A stretch of 64,000 nt of DNA from an uncultured Clostridia bacterium (GTDB taxonomy: Bacteria > Bacillota > Clostridia > Christensenellales > QALW01), in assembly GCA_934465535.1 (NCBI GenBank), contig CAKSKV010000008.1:1-64000 (forward strand), in the 5' to 3' direction. Below, one piece after another: positions 34,418-42,247 of the stretch; position 1 is the first letter of the stretch; every line of letters begins with the position of its first letter. The notes beneath the pieces are model-generated. The model worked only from the letters and a program-made list of their open reading frames with translations, searched no databases and was not told the origin of the DNA. The translations under genes and the position numbers were made by a program.

Positions 34418-35091
34418 TTTTCGCCTCCGTGTGTTTGGATATAGAGAGTATCGCCGTCCAGCTGGGCGATGACCAGCTCGCTTTCGCCGCGGATGCCGAC
34501 CTCGCGGAGCTTGCGCCGGAGCCAGACGGGGTCGTAGCCGCTGCGGGTAAGATTCTTTTTCATAATTTTGCCGTCGGACACAAGCAGAAGGGGAAGCTCC
34601 TGCTGCGCAAGATCAAGGCCGAGGTCGCCTGCCGTGGGGGCGGCGGCTTCTTTTTTCATAAGCACGCTGAGCTCGCCGTTGGTTTCCAGCATGGCGTACC
34701 AGACCCGGGAAACATCAAAAACATCCTTGGAGCGCAGCTGCTCCAGAAGGTCGTTTACATTGTAGCGCTGAGAACGCAGCGCCTGTTCGTTTATGACCCC
34801 CTTTGATATGACTACGGTGGGTTCGCCGCAAAGCAGGCGGCGGGCGCGGATGCTTTTCATGGAGGCGTAGGACACTGCAACCTGCATGAACAGCAGCACA
34901 AGCAGGGATATGACGCCCCAAAGCAGGGGCATGCCGAGATCGCCCATGGGCTGAGTGGCAAGGTCGGCCGCCATAAGAGCCACTACAAATTCCACGGGCT
35001 GAAGCTCGCCCACCTGCCGCTTGCCCATAAGGCGGATGACGAGATACACAAGCACAAACAGTATAAGTGCGCGCAGAACTACATTAAGCAT
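34393..35091 (-). CDS. DUF421 (YetF-like) membrane protein
   Basis: 232 aa with three N-terminal helices (about 4-22, 33-50, 55-77) followed by the cytoplasmic DUF421 domain: RARRLLCGEPTVVISKGVIN, YNVNDLLEQLRSKDVFDVSRVWYAMLETNGELSV and LPLLLVSDGKIMKKNL. The family is common in spore-forming Firmicutes, including SpoVA-associated YetF proteins. CCAAGGAG precedes the ATG. Paired with the DUF4363-like gene. Function not established. Confidence 0.88.
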   Translation of the reverse strand: MLNVVLRALILFVLVYLVIRLMGKRQVGELQPVEFVVALMAADLATQPMGDLGMPLLWGVISLLVLLFMQVAVSYASMKSIRARRLLCGEPTVVISKGVINEQALRSQRYNVNDLLEQLRSKDVFDVSRVWYAMLETNGELSVLMKKEAAAPTAGDLGLDLAQQELPLLLVSDGKIMKKNLTRSGYDPVWLRRKLREVGIRGESELVIAQLDGDTLYIQTHGGEKCCTLKVS

Positions 35092-35143
35092 AAAAACTCC
35101 TTGGAGCGGATATTGATGCGATATTTGATGTGCGGGTGTGCGA

Positions 35144-35212
35144 TTGCGCCGCTGTGTTAGTATGCCTTAAAATAGAATAATTATTTGCCGCGTTGCGCGG
35201 CGTTTGTTTTTT
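35144..35212 (+). promoter_or_regulatory. Possible promoter and terminator-like hairpin before the amidase gene
   Basis: TTGCGC (35144-35149) and TAAAAT (35168-35173) with an 18-base spacer are followed by GCCGCG-TTG-CGCGGC (35187-35101 numbering 35187-35201) and GTTTGTTTTTT. Together this could be a tiny transcript or a leader attenuator ahead of the gene at 35367. No plus-strand gene precedes it, so the terminator has no other client. Confidence 0.4.
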
Positions 35213-35366
35213 ACGGAGGCAAACGGCAGAATATGACCGGCCCGCGCCGGGTGGGCGGGCGGGAGGCGCGGGCTGATAAGGGAAGACGGTGTGTGCGCTG
35301 AAGTTTTACGGCGGGGAGCTGCGGCATATGCTGTTATGGTGAAATATAACCGTAAGGGAGAAGGAA

Positions 35367-36080
35367 ATGGAAAAGAAAAATAAAAGCGGCGGAGCTGCGG
35401 CGATAATGGCGGTGTGTGTGTTTATTCTTATGATTATGCTTTCGGGCTGTGACGGGGAAAGCGTGCGGGAGCAGCCTTCGGAAAGGGAGAATTATATGGC
35501 GCGCTTCTGCGTGGTGCTGGACGCGGGGCACGGCGGCGTGGACGGCGGGGCCTTGGGGATATCCACGGGGGCAAGGGAGGCGGAGATAAACCTTGCGGTG
35601 ACGCTGAAAACGGGAGCGCTGCTTGAAAGCGCCGGGGTGAGAGTGGTGTATACGCGAAAAGGGGAAAAATCGCTGTGCCCGGATGAAAAATATAATAAAA
35701 AGCTGGATATGCGCCTTCGGGGACAGGTGATAGACGCGGCAAAGCCGGATATAGTGGTATCGGTGCATATGAATTCCTATCCGGACCTGCGGGTGAAGGG
35801 TGCGCAGACCTTTTACTATCCGGATTCGGAGTGCGGCAAGGAGCTGGCCGAGAGCATACAGAGGTCGCTGAAAATGGCGGACCCGGACAACAGGCGCACG
35901 GTGAAGGCGGAGGATTTTTTCCTTTTGCGCACATATGCGGGGCCGAGTGCGCTTGTGGAGTGCGGGTTTATGACCTGCCCGGAGGAAGAAAAACTCCTGC
36001 AGGAGCAGGAGTATCAGGAAAAGCTGGCTTATTGCATTTTTGACGGCATAATGGGATATCTTATGCGCTCGCTGGGGTGA
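35367..36080 (+). CDS. cwlD: N-acetylmuramoyl-L-alanine amidase, CwlD-like
   Basis: 237 aa. A signal anchor with the lipobox-like LSGC (Cys about 28) precedes an Amidase_3 domain with the zinc ligands in order: His in VLDAGHGG, Glu in REAEINLAV, His in VVSVHMNSY and the catalytic-side Glu in ALVECGFM. It cleaves the MurNAc-L-Ala bond in peptidoglycan; CwlD members trim spore cortex for muramic lactam formation. AAGGGAGAAGG precedes the ATG. Convergent with mntP, 5 bases away. The precise CwlD assignment is by size and anchor, so less sure than the enzyme class. Confidence 0.82.
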   Translation: MEKKNKSGGAAAIMAVCVFILMIMLSGCDGESVREQPSERENYMARFCVVLDAGHGGVDGGALGISTGAREAEINLAVTLKTGALLESAGVRVVYTRKGEKSLCPDEKYNKKLDMRLRGQVIDAAKPDIVVSVHMNSYPDLRVKGAQTFYYPDSECGKELAESIQRSLKMADPDNRRTVKAEDFFLLRTYAGPSALVECGFMTCPEEEKLLQEQEYQEKLAYCIFDGIMGYLMRSLG

Positions 36081-36085
36081 AAGCA

Positions 36086-36652
36086 TTAAAAATTGATTAC
36101 ACCCAGATGCTCAAGGAGTATTTTTATGCCTATGAGGATAAGTATAATGCCGCCGGCGATCTCGGCGCGGGCCTTGTATTTGGCGCCGAATACGCTGCCT
36201 ACCTTAAGCCCGGCGGCGGATATGAGAGCGGTGGTTACGCCGATTACGGCGGCTGCTATGAAAATATTTACCTCCATAAGGGCAAAGGTTATGCCGATTG
36301 CCAAAGCATCAATGCTGGTGGCTACGGCAAGAAGCAGCATGGATTTCAAGCCGAAGGAGGTGTCGGTTTTTTCGTCGTCGTTTTTTATGCCGTCATAGAG
36401 CATTTTGCCGCCGATAAGGCCAAGGAGCACAAAGGCTATCCAGTGATCCACGGCGGTGATGTATTTTTCAAACGCACTGCCCAAAAGATAGCCGAGAGAG
36501 GGCATAAGCGCCTGAAAGCCGCCGAACCATAAGGCTACGCAAAGATAGTGGATGGGTTTGGGCTTGCCGGAGGCCAAGCCCTTGCATACGGACACTGCAA
36601 AGGCGTCCATGGAAAGCCCTATGCCGATAAGCAATATTTCCAATATACCCAT
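36086..36652 (-). CDS. mntP: Manganese efflux pump MntP
   Basis: 188 aa with six membrane helices in two repeats. The metal-path acidic residues occur in LSMDAFAVSVCKGL near the start and ATSIDALAIGITFAL in the second repeat. MntP exports Mn2+. The ATG at 36652 after GAGGTGATAAA is used; the upstream open frame to 36835 has no homology. The MntR-type regulator lies directly upstream on the same strand, so both respond to manganese. A yybP-ykoY element often found before mntP was not recognised. Confidence 0.93.
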   Translation of the reverse strand: MGILEILLIGIGLSMDAFAVSVCKGLASGKPKPIHYLCVALWFGGFQALMPSLGYLLGSAFEKYITAVDHWIAFVLLGLIGGKMLYDGIKNDDEKTDTSFGLKSMLLLAVATSIDALAIGITFALMEVNIFIAAAVIGVTTALISAAGLKVGSVFGAKYKARAEIAGGIILILIGIKILLEHLGVINF

Positions 36653-36817
36653 TTTATCACCTCGTGCCGAGCGCTGCGAAATTTTGTGTTTTTGCCGCCG
36701 TACTGCGGCAGAACTGTATTTATTGTATAGGTTTATTGCCGTATACATTGCAAAAAAAGAAGCTTGTGAGGGATATATGCATAAGCAATCATATACGCAT
36801 ATGTTCCGTAACACCGC

Positions 36818-36849
36818 AGCAACCGCCGAACACATGTGCGGCGGTTGCT
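36818..36849 (-). promoter_or_regulatory. 11-bp inverted repeat between mntR and mntP
   Basis: AGCAACCGCCG and CGGCGGTTGCT pair perfectly around a 10-base loop. It lies just after the MntR stop; with no T run it is a stable mRNA end or weak terminator rather than a classical one. Confidence 0.5.
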
Positions 36850-36865
36850 GAACTTGCGTGTGTAT

Positions 36866-37249
36866 TTATTGTTTTTTGCTGCTTTCCGCAATGCGCGCAT
36901 GCTTTTGCATGGCAAGAAAGGTTTCGTCGCTTATGCAGTGCTCAATGCGGCAGGCGTCCTTTGCCGCCGTTTCGGGGGATACCCCGATATATGTGAAAAA
37001 GGCGGTGAGCATCGTATGGCGCTCGTAGGTTTTTTTGGCGATAGCCAGCCCGGAATCGGTGAGGTGAAGGTGCCCCAGCTCATCCACGGTGAGATATCCT
37101 CCCTTTTTGAGAAGCCCCACTGCGCGGCTTACACTGGGCTTGGAGTAGCCCATTTCTTCACATACATCAATGGAGCGAACGCTTTTTCCGCTTTGAGAAA
37201 GGATGTATATGGTTTCAAGATACATTTCGCCGGATTCCTGAAGATGCAC
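36866..37249 (-). CDS. mntR: MntR/DtxR family metal-dependent regulator
   Basis: 127 aa, short for DtxR and typical of MntR-type proteins without the SH3 domain. The winged helix spans residues 6-62 (DVCEEMGYSKPSVSRAVGLL recognition helix), followed by the metal-binding/dimer part with HLTDSGLAIAKKTYERH and EHCISDET, which contain the usual His/Glu metal ligands. The start is GTG after GAGG, no ATG nearby. Senses Mn2+ (or Fe2+) and likely controls itself and mntP. Confidence 0.88.
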   Translation of the reverse strand: MHLQESGEMYLETIYILSQSGKSVRSIDVCEEMGYSKPSVSRAVGLLKKGGYLTVDELGHLHLTDSGLAIAKKTYERHTMLTAFFTYIGVSPETAAKDACRIEHCISDETFLAMQKHARIAESSKKQ

Positions 37250-37384
37250 GGTATTACCTCTTTTGAATTATTCTGAGCGCGTTTGCCCCCTATTGCAAGG
37301 GGAGTGCGGCGTGCCCCGGGCATATAATGCAAAGCCGTAAAGCCGTTCACGAGCCTTTTACACCTTTACAAATATATTTTATTT

Positions 37385-37413
37385 ATTATACCACGGGGGT
37401 ATGACAAAGTCAA
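37385..37413 (-). promoter_or_regulatory. Promoter of mntR
   Basis: On the minus strand, TTGACT (37413-37408) and perfect TATAAT (37390-37385) with a 17-base spacer. The mRNA would have an untranslated leader of about 130 bases. Confidence 0.8.
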
Positions 37414-37513
37414 TGAAGGAATTGTAAAGAGGGAAAAAGGGCGGCTGCAGGGGCTGCAAAAGTGCAGAAAAGGTGAAATATTAAAGGATACAACGGCAAA
37501 AACGAAAAAAACT

Positions 37514-37542
37514 GTGACAATATAAGGCTTGTTTGATATAAT
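37514..37542 (+). promoter_or_regulatory. Promoter of the 37668 membrane protein gene
   Basis: GTGACA (37514-37519, 4 of 6... matching at GACA) and perfect TATAAT (37537-37542) with a 17-base spacer, 126 bases before the ATG. Confidence 0.65.
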
Positions 37543-37579
37543 TTTATACACAAGTGCGCAAAAAGCGGGGATTTTGACG

Positions 37580-37607
37580 AGCCGACTTTTTTACCGGCGG
37601 CTTTTTG
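37580..37607 (+). terminator. Terminator-like hairpin within a 5' leader
   Basis: AGCCG (37580-37584) can pair with CGGCT (37598-37602) and a run of five T's follows. It lies between the promoter at 37514 and the ATG at 37668, so it may be an attenuator. Confidence 0.45.
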
Positions 37608-37667
37608 GCGTTTCGGGCAAGGGTGTACGGCGCAAAATAAAGGAAAACAGCGGTACGGAGAAAACAA

Positions 37668-38345
37668 ATGGATGAAAGACGCATAAATACGGAAACGAAA
37701 AACAGCGGTGAGAAAAAAACGGGAAGAAAGAGAAAGACGGACGGGCCGGACCGTGTTCTGATTGCGGTTGCGCTGCTTTCGGCGGCGGCGGGAATGGTGT
37801 GCGCCGTTTATTACTATGACATATATCCTGTTTTTCATGCGGCGGATGCGGTGATAATCGCTTCGTTCTGCGTGCTTGCGGCGGTGCTGGCGGTGAGCAT
37901 TTTCCGCCTTATTGTGCATATGAGCTCGGGCAGGTTCCGCGCGGGGGTGCTGATACCGGCGGCTGCTGCGATAGTGCTGGGTGCGGTTTCGTTTTTTGTG
38001 TGCAGCAGTGCGGACAGATGGACCGTGGTGAACGGCTTTGATAAAAACCGGGCGCGCTATAATGCGGCGACGGAATATCTTGCGCAGCAGCCTTACAGCG
38101 CAGAGACCGAGCTGCCTGCGGAGTATGCCGACCTAAGCCGCGGAAGCGTTAAAAGAGTGGAATGTGCGGGGGGAAAATATATTTGCAGCATATTTACGCT
38201 GCTTGAGCATGAAAACCGCTTTGAGGGGATACTGTATGTTCCCGGAAATACGCCGGTGATATACTATGAGATAACAAACGGCTGGAGCAGCTATGCATAT
38301 GAGGATCTGGGCGGGGGCTATGCATGGATAGTTCTGTATAAATAG
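37668..38345 (+). CDS. Hypothetical membrane protein
   Basis: 225 aa. A Lys/Arg-rich N-terminal 28 residues precede three or four membrane helices (about 31-49, 57-80, 91-113), then an extracellular domain (about 115-225) with the beta-rich motif KYICSIFTLLEHENRFEGILY and the ending YAWIVLYK. I do not recognise the family. The ATG follows ACGGAGAAAAC. It lies between mntR and a DEAD-box helicase, with no clear functional link. Confidence 0.7.
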   Translation: MDERRINTETKNSGEKKTGRKRKTDGPDRVLIAVALLSAAAGMVCAVYYYDIYPVFHAADAVIIASFCVLAAVLAVSIFRLIVHMSSGRFRAGVLIPAAAAIVLGAVSFFVCSSADRWTVVNGFDKNRARYNAATEYLAQQPYSAETELPAEYADLSRGSVKRVECAGGKYICSIFTLLEHENRFEGILYVPGNTPVIYYEITNGWSSYAYEDLGGGYAWIVLYK

Positions 38346-38379
38346 CGATTTTACAGGGAATAAGCGGAGGATAGAGGAA

Positions 38380-39525
38380 TTGAATTTTGAGGAATTGGGG
38401 GTTACGGGCGGCATTGCCCGTGCCCTGAAGCAGATGAATTACAGCACATGCACGCAGATACAGCAGGAGGCCATTCCCGCGATGCGTGAAGGAAGGGATG
38501 TTATAGCCAAGGCTCCCACGGGAACGGGCAAGACCTTTGCCTTCGGCATACCGATACTGGAAAAAATAAACGGCGACAACAAATGCGTGCAGGCGCTGGT
38601 GCTTGCCCCCACAAGGGAGCTGTGCATACAGATAGCCCAACAGCTGCGCCTGCTTTCAAAGTATATGCAGGGGGTGCGCGTGCTGGCGGTTTACGGCGGG
38701 CAGCCGATAAACAAGCAGATAGAGGCGGCAAAGCACTGCCCCAATATCGTAGTGGCAACTCCGGGGCGGCTGAGCGACCTTATGCACCGGGGAGCGCTGG
38801 ATATGAACGCGGTTACGACGGCGGTGCTGGACGAGGCTGACGAAATGCTGGATATGGGCTTTGTAAAGGATGTGCGGGCGATACTGGACCGTTTGCCCGC
38901 AATGAAGCAGATGGCGATGTTTTCCGCCACCATATCCCGTGAGGTTATGGACATAGGCTGGCTTTATCAGCGGGACCCCGCGGAGATCACGGTGGAGCCG
39001 GAGGCGGAGAGCATGCCGCTTATAAACCAGTACGCCGTGGAATGCTCGCTGGGGTCAAAGCTGGGGACGCTGTTAGATATTATGGAATACCGGCGCTTCA
39101 GAAGGGTTATTATTTTCTGCAACACAAAGAAAATGACGGAGCGGCTTTATACTCAGCTTGCGGCAAAGGGCTTTTGTGTGGACTGCCTGCACGGCGACAT
39201 AAAGCAAAGCTCGCGCAACAGGATAATGCAGGAGTTCAAAAGCGGCGATATCGATATGCTGGTGGCCACCGATGTGGCGGCGCGGGGCATAGATGTAAGC
39301 GGTATTGACGCGGTGTTTTCCTATGATGTGCCGCAGGAAAACGCCTACTATCTGCACCGCATAGGGCGCACGGGGCGGGCGCGCAATGTGGGGGATTCCT
39401 ACATATTTTATACCTTTGCGGAAAAATTCCGCCTTGAGGATATAATACGCCTTACCAAAAGCAATGTGACCTTTATAAAAATAAACGCACAGCACGCCAT
39501 AGAGGAGCTGCCGCAGGAGCAATAG
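38380..39525 (+). CDS. DEAD-box ATP-dependent RNA helicase
   Basis: 381 aa, the helicase core only, without a C-terminal RNA-binding extension. Motifs in order: Q motif CTQIQQEAIPA, I APTGTGKT (about 45), Ia PTRELC, GG and TPGR, II LDEADEML, III SAT, IV IIFCNTK, V ATDVAARGIDV and VI HRIGRTGR. It unwinds short RNA duplexes, in ribosome assembly or RNA decay. The start is TTG after GCGGAGG. A strong terminator follows. Resembles CshA-like proteins but lacks their extended tail. Confidence 0.92.
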   Translation: MNFEELGVTGGIARALKQMNYSTCTQIQQEAIPAMREGRDVIAKAPTGTGKTFAFGIPILEKINGDNKCVQALVLAPTRELCIQIAQQLRLLSKYMQGVRVLAVYGGQPINKQIEAAKHCPNIVVATPGRLSDLMHRGALDMNAVTTAVLDEADEMLDMGFVKDVRAILDRLPAMKQMAMFSATISREVMDIGWLYQRDPAEITVEPEAESMPLINQYAVECSLGSKLGTLLDIMEYRRFRRVIIFCNTKKMTERLYTQLAAKGFCVDCLHGDIKQSSRNRIMQEFKSGDIDMLVATDVAARGIDVSGIDAVFSYDVPQENAYYLHRIGRTGRARNVGDSYIFYTFAEKFRLEDIIRLTKSNVTFIKINAQHAIEELPQEQ

Positions 39526-39553
39526 GCGTTTAATTATTAAAATTTAACAGGCA

Positions 39554-39586
39554 AAGCACACCCGAAGAGCTTCGGGTGTGCTTTTT
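39554..39586. terminator. Terminator of the helicase gene
   Basis: A perfect 13-bp stem (AAGCACACCCGAA with its complement) around a GAGC loop, followed by TTT. It overlaps the end of the convergent regulator gene and may serve both strands. Confidence 0.88.
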
Positions 39587-39899
39587 ACTTTTCGGGCGCC
39601 CGGCTTTTGCGAATTTGCTGCGGATTCGACGCGGCGGAAGCGGATCTTATCTGCTCGATTATAAGCAGGGCCTCGGCCTCCTCCTCGATAAGCCGAACCA
39701 GCTCGTACGGGTGCATATCAAAGGCTGCGGCAATGCGCCAGACGGTTTCAAAATTTGCCTGCTTGCTGCCGCTTTCGATCATTGCAAGATGGCTTCGCGC
39801 AAGCTGCGCAAAACCGCTGAAGACCTCCTGAGACAGCTTTTTGCTTTTTCGTATTCTTCGCACCACTCGGCCGACGGCGTAGTTGTTGAATTCTGTCAT
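39585..39899 (-). CDS. Small Cro/C1-type helix-turn-helix protein
   Basis: 104 aa. Residues about 9-66 are an XRE-family helix-turn-helix (RIRKSKKLSQEVFSGFAQL, then SHLAMIESGSKQANFETVWR); the C-terminus is acidic then basic. The ATG 8 bases after GGGAGGT is preferred to a GTG 9 bases upstream. Likely a DNA-binding repressor of nearby genes. It is divergent from the low-GC unit to its right, which it may regulate. Confidence 0.82.
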   Translation of the reverse strand: MTEFNNYAVGRVVRRIRKSKKLSQEVFSGFAQLARSHLAMIESGSKQANFETVWRIAAAFDMHPYELVRLIEEEAEALLIIEQIRSASAASNPQQIRKSRAPEK

Positions 39900-40037
39900 C
39901 GCAGACACCTCCCGCGTTCCAATTTATAGGAAAAATGCGGACTTGCGGTCTGCGATAGCAGACAAATGCAGCGGCGAACAATGCTAAAATAGATAAAAAT
40001 ACATTTATATTGTTTAATTTTGTAAGGAGGGCGATAT

Positions 40038-40187
40038 ATGAGTCGGACGGCAAAATTTTCGGATAAGGATGGGGAATTGGTACGGAAAATACAGGCGTAT
40101 CAGAAAGAAAAAGGGCTGCCGAGTTTTATTGAAGCGGTTCGTCAGCTTTGTAATGATGCTTTGCAGCTGAAAAAAATAACAAAGTAA
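40038..40187 (+). CDS. 49-aa ribbon-helix-helix-like protein
   Basis: 49 aa, translated from AAGGAGG and an ATG, ending in a TAA. The order of polar start, helix (DKDGELVRKIQAYQKEKG), turn LPSF and second helix (IEAVRQLCNDALQLKK) is what small Arc/MetJ-type ribbon-helix-helix proteins look like, though no sequence match is certain. The lipoprotein starts 15 bases downstream. Too short for standard gene calling; low GC like its neighbour. Confidence 0.55.
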   Translation: MSRTAKFSDKDGELVRKIQAYQKEKGLPSFIEAVRQLCNDALQLKKITK

Positions 40188-40202
40188 AGGAAGCGAAGAA
40201 AA

Positions 40203-41087
40203 ATGAAAAAAGTATTGATTTGGATTTTGGCGTTAGTGATGGTTTTGGGGCTTGCGGGGTGTTCATCGAAACAGACGGAAGCGACGAATACGGCAGAGCC
40301 GACAGCGGAAGTAACTCAGACACCAGAGGCAACGCCGGAGAAAGTAACAGAGACAAATTATATGAAAGTTGATGGCATTTATGTTGATAATTCATATGTG
40401 GATGAGGATAATAGTAATTTGAAATTGCTTTATCTTTTTTACACTATAACGACCGATGACAAAAACTTAAGTATAAGCAGTAACGGAATGACTCTTAATA
40501 TTGATGATACTAATACATATCATTCAGACATTTATAGTGGTTCGTGTAAATATATGAATAGCTATTATTATAAAAGTTTTATTGAAGATATATATGTTGG
40601 GGATACTCTGAAAGTTGTTTCTACATTCAAAATACCAAAAGGAGATTTAACTGCCGGAAAATCAATTAGTCTGAAAAATTCATCTGTTCCGGATATAGCA
40701 AACATTTTAATTTTAACAGACGACATAGTTTTTTGTGATAGCACAGAGGAAATTGCCAAAGCAGTGGACCCCGAAGGATTGGCAAATGAAACTAAAAAAA
40801 GAGAAGAAGCAGACGAAGACACAGTTAAAAAAGTACAAAAGGCAGTTAATGGATATTGGTGGAAATTTTATATAAGCCCAATATCATATAAAATAGAATT
40901 TTTTGAACCCAATAAATTTGAAGTTACAACAGGGCTGGGTTCAAACTCCGGGACATATTCCGTAAGAAATGGTTATATTTTTTGCGAATATTCGAGCAAT
41001 GGTTATGTGGTGGAAATTCCATATAAATTCGGCGATAAAGGGATAGAATTGGATGTAACTACAGCCTTTAGTGTGTATGACGGTTAA
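40203..41087 (+). CDS. Low-GC lipoprotein of unknown function
   Basis: 294 aa. Signal peptide with the lipobox GLAGC (Cys about 20), a Thr/Pro/Glu-rich linker, then a beta-rich domain (about 55-185) and a C-terminal part with NGYWWKFYISPISYKIEFFE and GTYSVRNGYIFCEYSSNGY that resembles DUF-type extracellular immunoglobulin-like sheets. AGGAAGCGAAG precedes the ATG. Its base composition is visibly AT-richer than all neighbours, suggesting recent acquisition. Function unknown. Confidence 0.8.
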   Translation: MKKVLIWILALVMVLGLAGCSSKQTEATNTAEPTAEVTQTPEATPEKVTETNYMKVDGIYVDNSYVDEDNSNLKLLYLFYTITTDDKNLSISSNGMTLNIDDTNTYHSDIYSGSCKYMNSYYYKSFIEDIYVGDTLKVVSTFKIPKGDLTAGKSISLKNSSVPDIANILILTDDIVFCDSTEEIAKAVDPEGLANETKKREEADEDTVKKVQKAVNGYWWKFYISPISYKIEFFEPNKFEVTTGLGSNSGTYSVRNGYIFCEYSSNGYVVEIPYKFGDKGIELDVTTAFSVYDG

Positions 41088-41101
41088 AATATTAGCCTTT
41101 T

Positions 41102-41126
41102 GCCTCCCCGTGCGGGAGGCTTTTTT
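41102..41126 (+). terminator. Terminator of the low-GC lipoprotein gene
   Basis: GCCTCCC/GGGAGGC stem with a 5-base loop, followed by six T residues. Confidence 0.85.
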
Positions 41127-41162
41127 ATATTTGTCCGAGGGATAATGAGGGGCGGGGAAAGG

Positions 41163-41195
41163 AAAAAATACACCGCACGAGAGGTTCGTGCGGTG
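41163..41195 (-). terminator. Terminator of the GGGtGRT gene
   Basis: CACCGCACGA pairs with TCGTGCGGTG (10 bp, 5-base loop) and on the minus strand is followed by TATTTTTT. Confidence 0.85.
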
Positions 41196-41233
41196 CATTA
41201 AAGGCTGAATATGGGGAATCGCGCTTAGAACGA

Positions 41234-42241
41234 TTACTTCTGAGCCTCTTCCACGGCAACTGCCACGGCGACGGAAGCGCCCACCATGGGGTTGTTGCCC
41301 ATGCCGATAAGACCCATCATTTCAACGTGAGCCGGAACGGAGGACGAGCCTGCGAACTGAGCGTCGGAGTGCATTCTGCCCATGGTGTCGGTCATGCCGT
41401 AGGAGGCGGGGCCGGCAGCCACATTGTCGGGATGCAGGGTGCGTCCGGTGCCGCCGCCGCTTGCAACGGAGAAGTATTTCTTGCCGTTTTCAACAGCCCA
41501 TTTCTTGTAGGTGCCGGCAACGGGGTGCTGGAAGCGGGTGGGGTTGGTGGAGTTGCCGGTGATGGAAACATCCACGCCCTCGTGAATCATGATAGCCACG
41601 CCCTCGGAAACATCGTCCGCGCCGTAAACCTTGACCTTGGAGCGTTCGCCGTCGGAGAAGGACTTCTCGCTTACGATGTTGAGCTTGCCGGTGTGATAGT
41701 CGTACTTGGTTTCCACAAAGGTGAAGCCGTTGATGCGGCTGATGATATAGGCCGCGTCCTTGCCGAGGCCGTTGAGAATTACGCGCAGCGGGGTCTTGCG
41801 GACCTTGTTGGCGGTTCTGGCAATGCCGATAGCGCCTTCAGCGGCGGCAAAGGATTCGTGACCTGCAAGGAAGGCAAAGCAGCCGGTTTCCTCGCGCAGG
41901 AGCATGGCGGCCAGATTGCCGTGACCCAAGCCCACCTTGCGCTGGTCGGCAACGCTGCCCGGAATGCAGAAGGCCTGAAGGCCGATACCGATGGCCTCTG
42001 CGGCGTCGGCGGCGTTTTTGCAGCCCTTCTTAAGAGCGATGGCTGCGCCCAGGGTGTATGCCCAAACGGCGTTTTCAAATGCGATGGGCTGGATGGAGCG
42101 GACGATGGTATCCACATCCATGCCCTTTTCCACGGTATATGCCTTGACCTGATCCAGATCGGTGAAGCCGTACTCCTTAAGGCAGGCGTTGATTTTGTCT
42201 ATTCTTCTTTCGTAACCTTCAAAAGTAGCCATTATTCGCAC
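41234..42241 (-). CDS. GGGtGRT family protein
   Basis: 335 aa. The family signature is present as ASGGGTGRTLHPDN (about residue 265), with HPVAGTYKKW before and ASYGMTDTMGRMHSDAQF after. Members are widespread in Clostridia, where the gene is next to an iron-sulfur-scaffold-like gene; their biochemical role is not established. GTG-free ATG start after GGAGGTGCG. Co-transcribed with the NifU-like gene, 6 bases upstream. Confidence 0.9.
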   Translation of the reverse strand: MRIMATFEGYERRIDKINACLKEYGFTDLDQVKAYTVEKGMDVDTIVRSIQPIAFENAVWAYTLGAAIALKKGCKNAADAAEAIGIGLQAFCIPGSVADQRKVGLGHGNLAAMLLREETGCFAFLAGHESFAAAEGAIGIARTANKVRKTPLRVILNGLGKDAAYIISRINGFTFVETKYDYHTGKLNIVSEKSFSDGERSKVKVYGADDVSEGVAIMIHEGVDVSITGNSTNPTRFQHPVAGTYKKWAVENGKKYFSVASGGGTGRTLHPDNVAAGPASYGMTDTMGRMHSDAQFAGSSSVPAHVEMMGLIGMGNNPMVGASVAVAVAVEEAQK

Positions 42242-42247
42242 CTCCTA

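Larger units (their letters stand above)
37250..37667. other. Divergent region between mntR and a membrane protein gene
   Basis: This 418-base stretch holds the minus-strand mntR promoter (37385-37413), with a leader of about 130 bases that can form several alternative hairpins, and on the plus strand a promoter (37514-37542) followed by a terminator-like hairpin (37580-37607). No ORF with a ribosome site was found. Confidence 0.6.

Noticed and set aside
36653..36865. yybP-ykoY manganese riboswitch before mntP
   Set aside because: Looked for the conserved GGGGAG/ACGGGG segments on the minus strand and did not find them.
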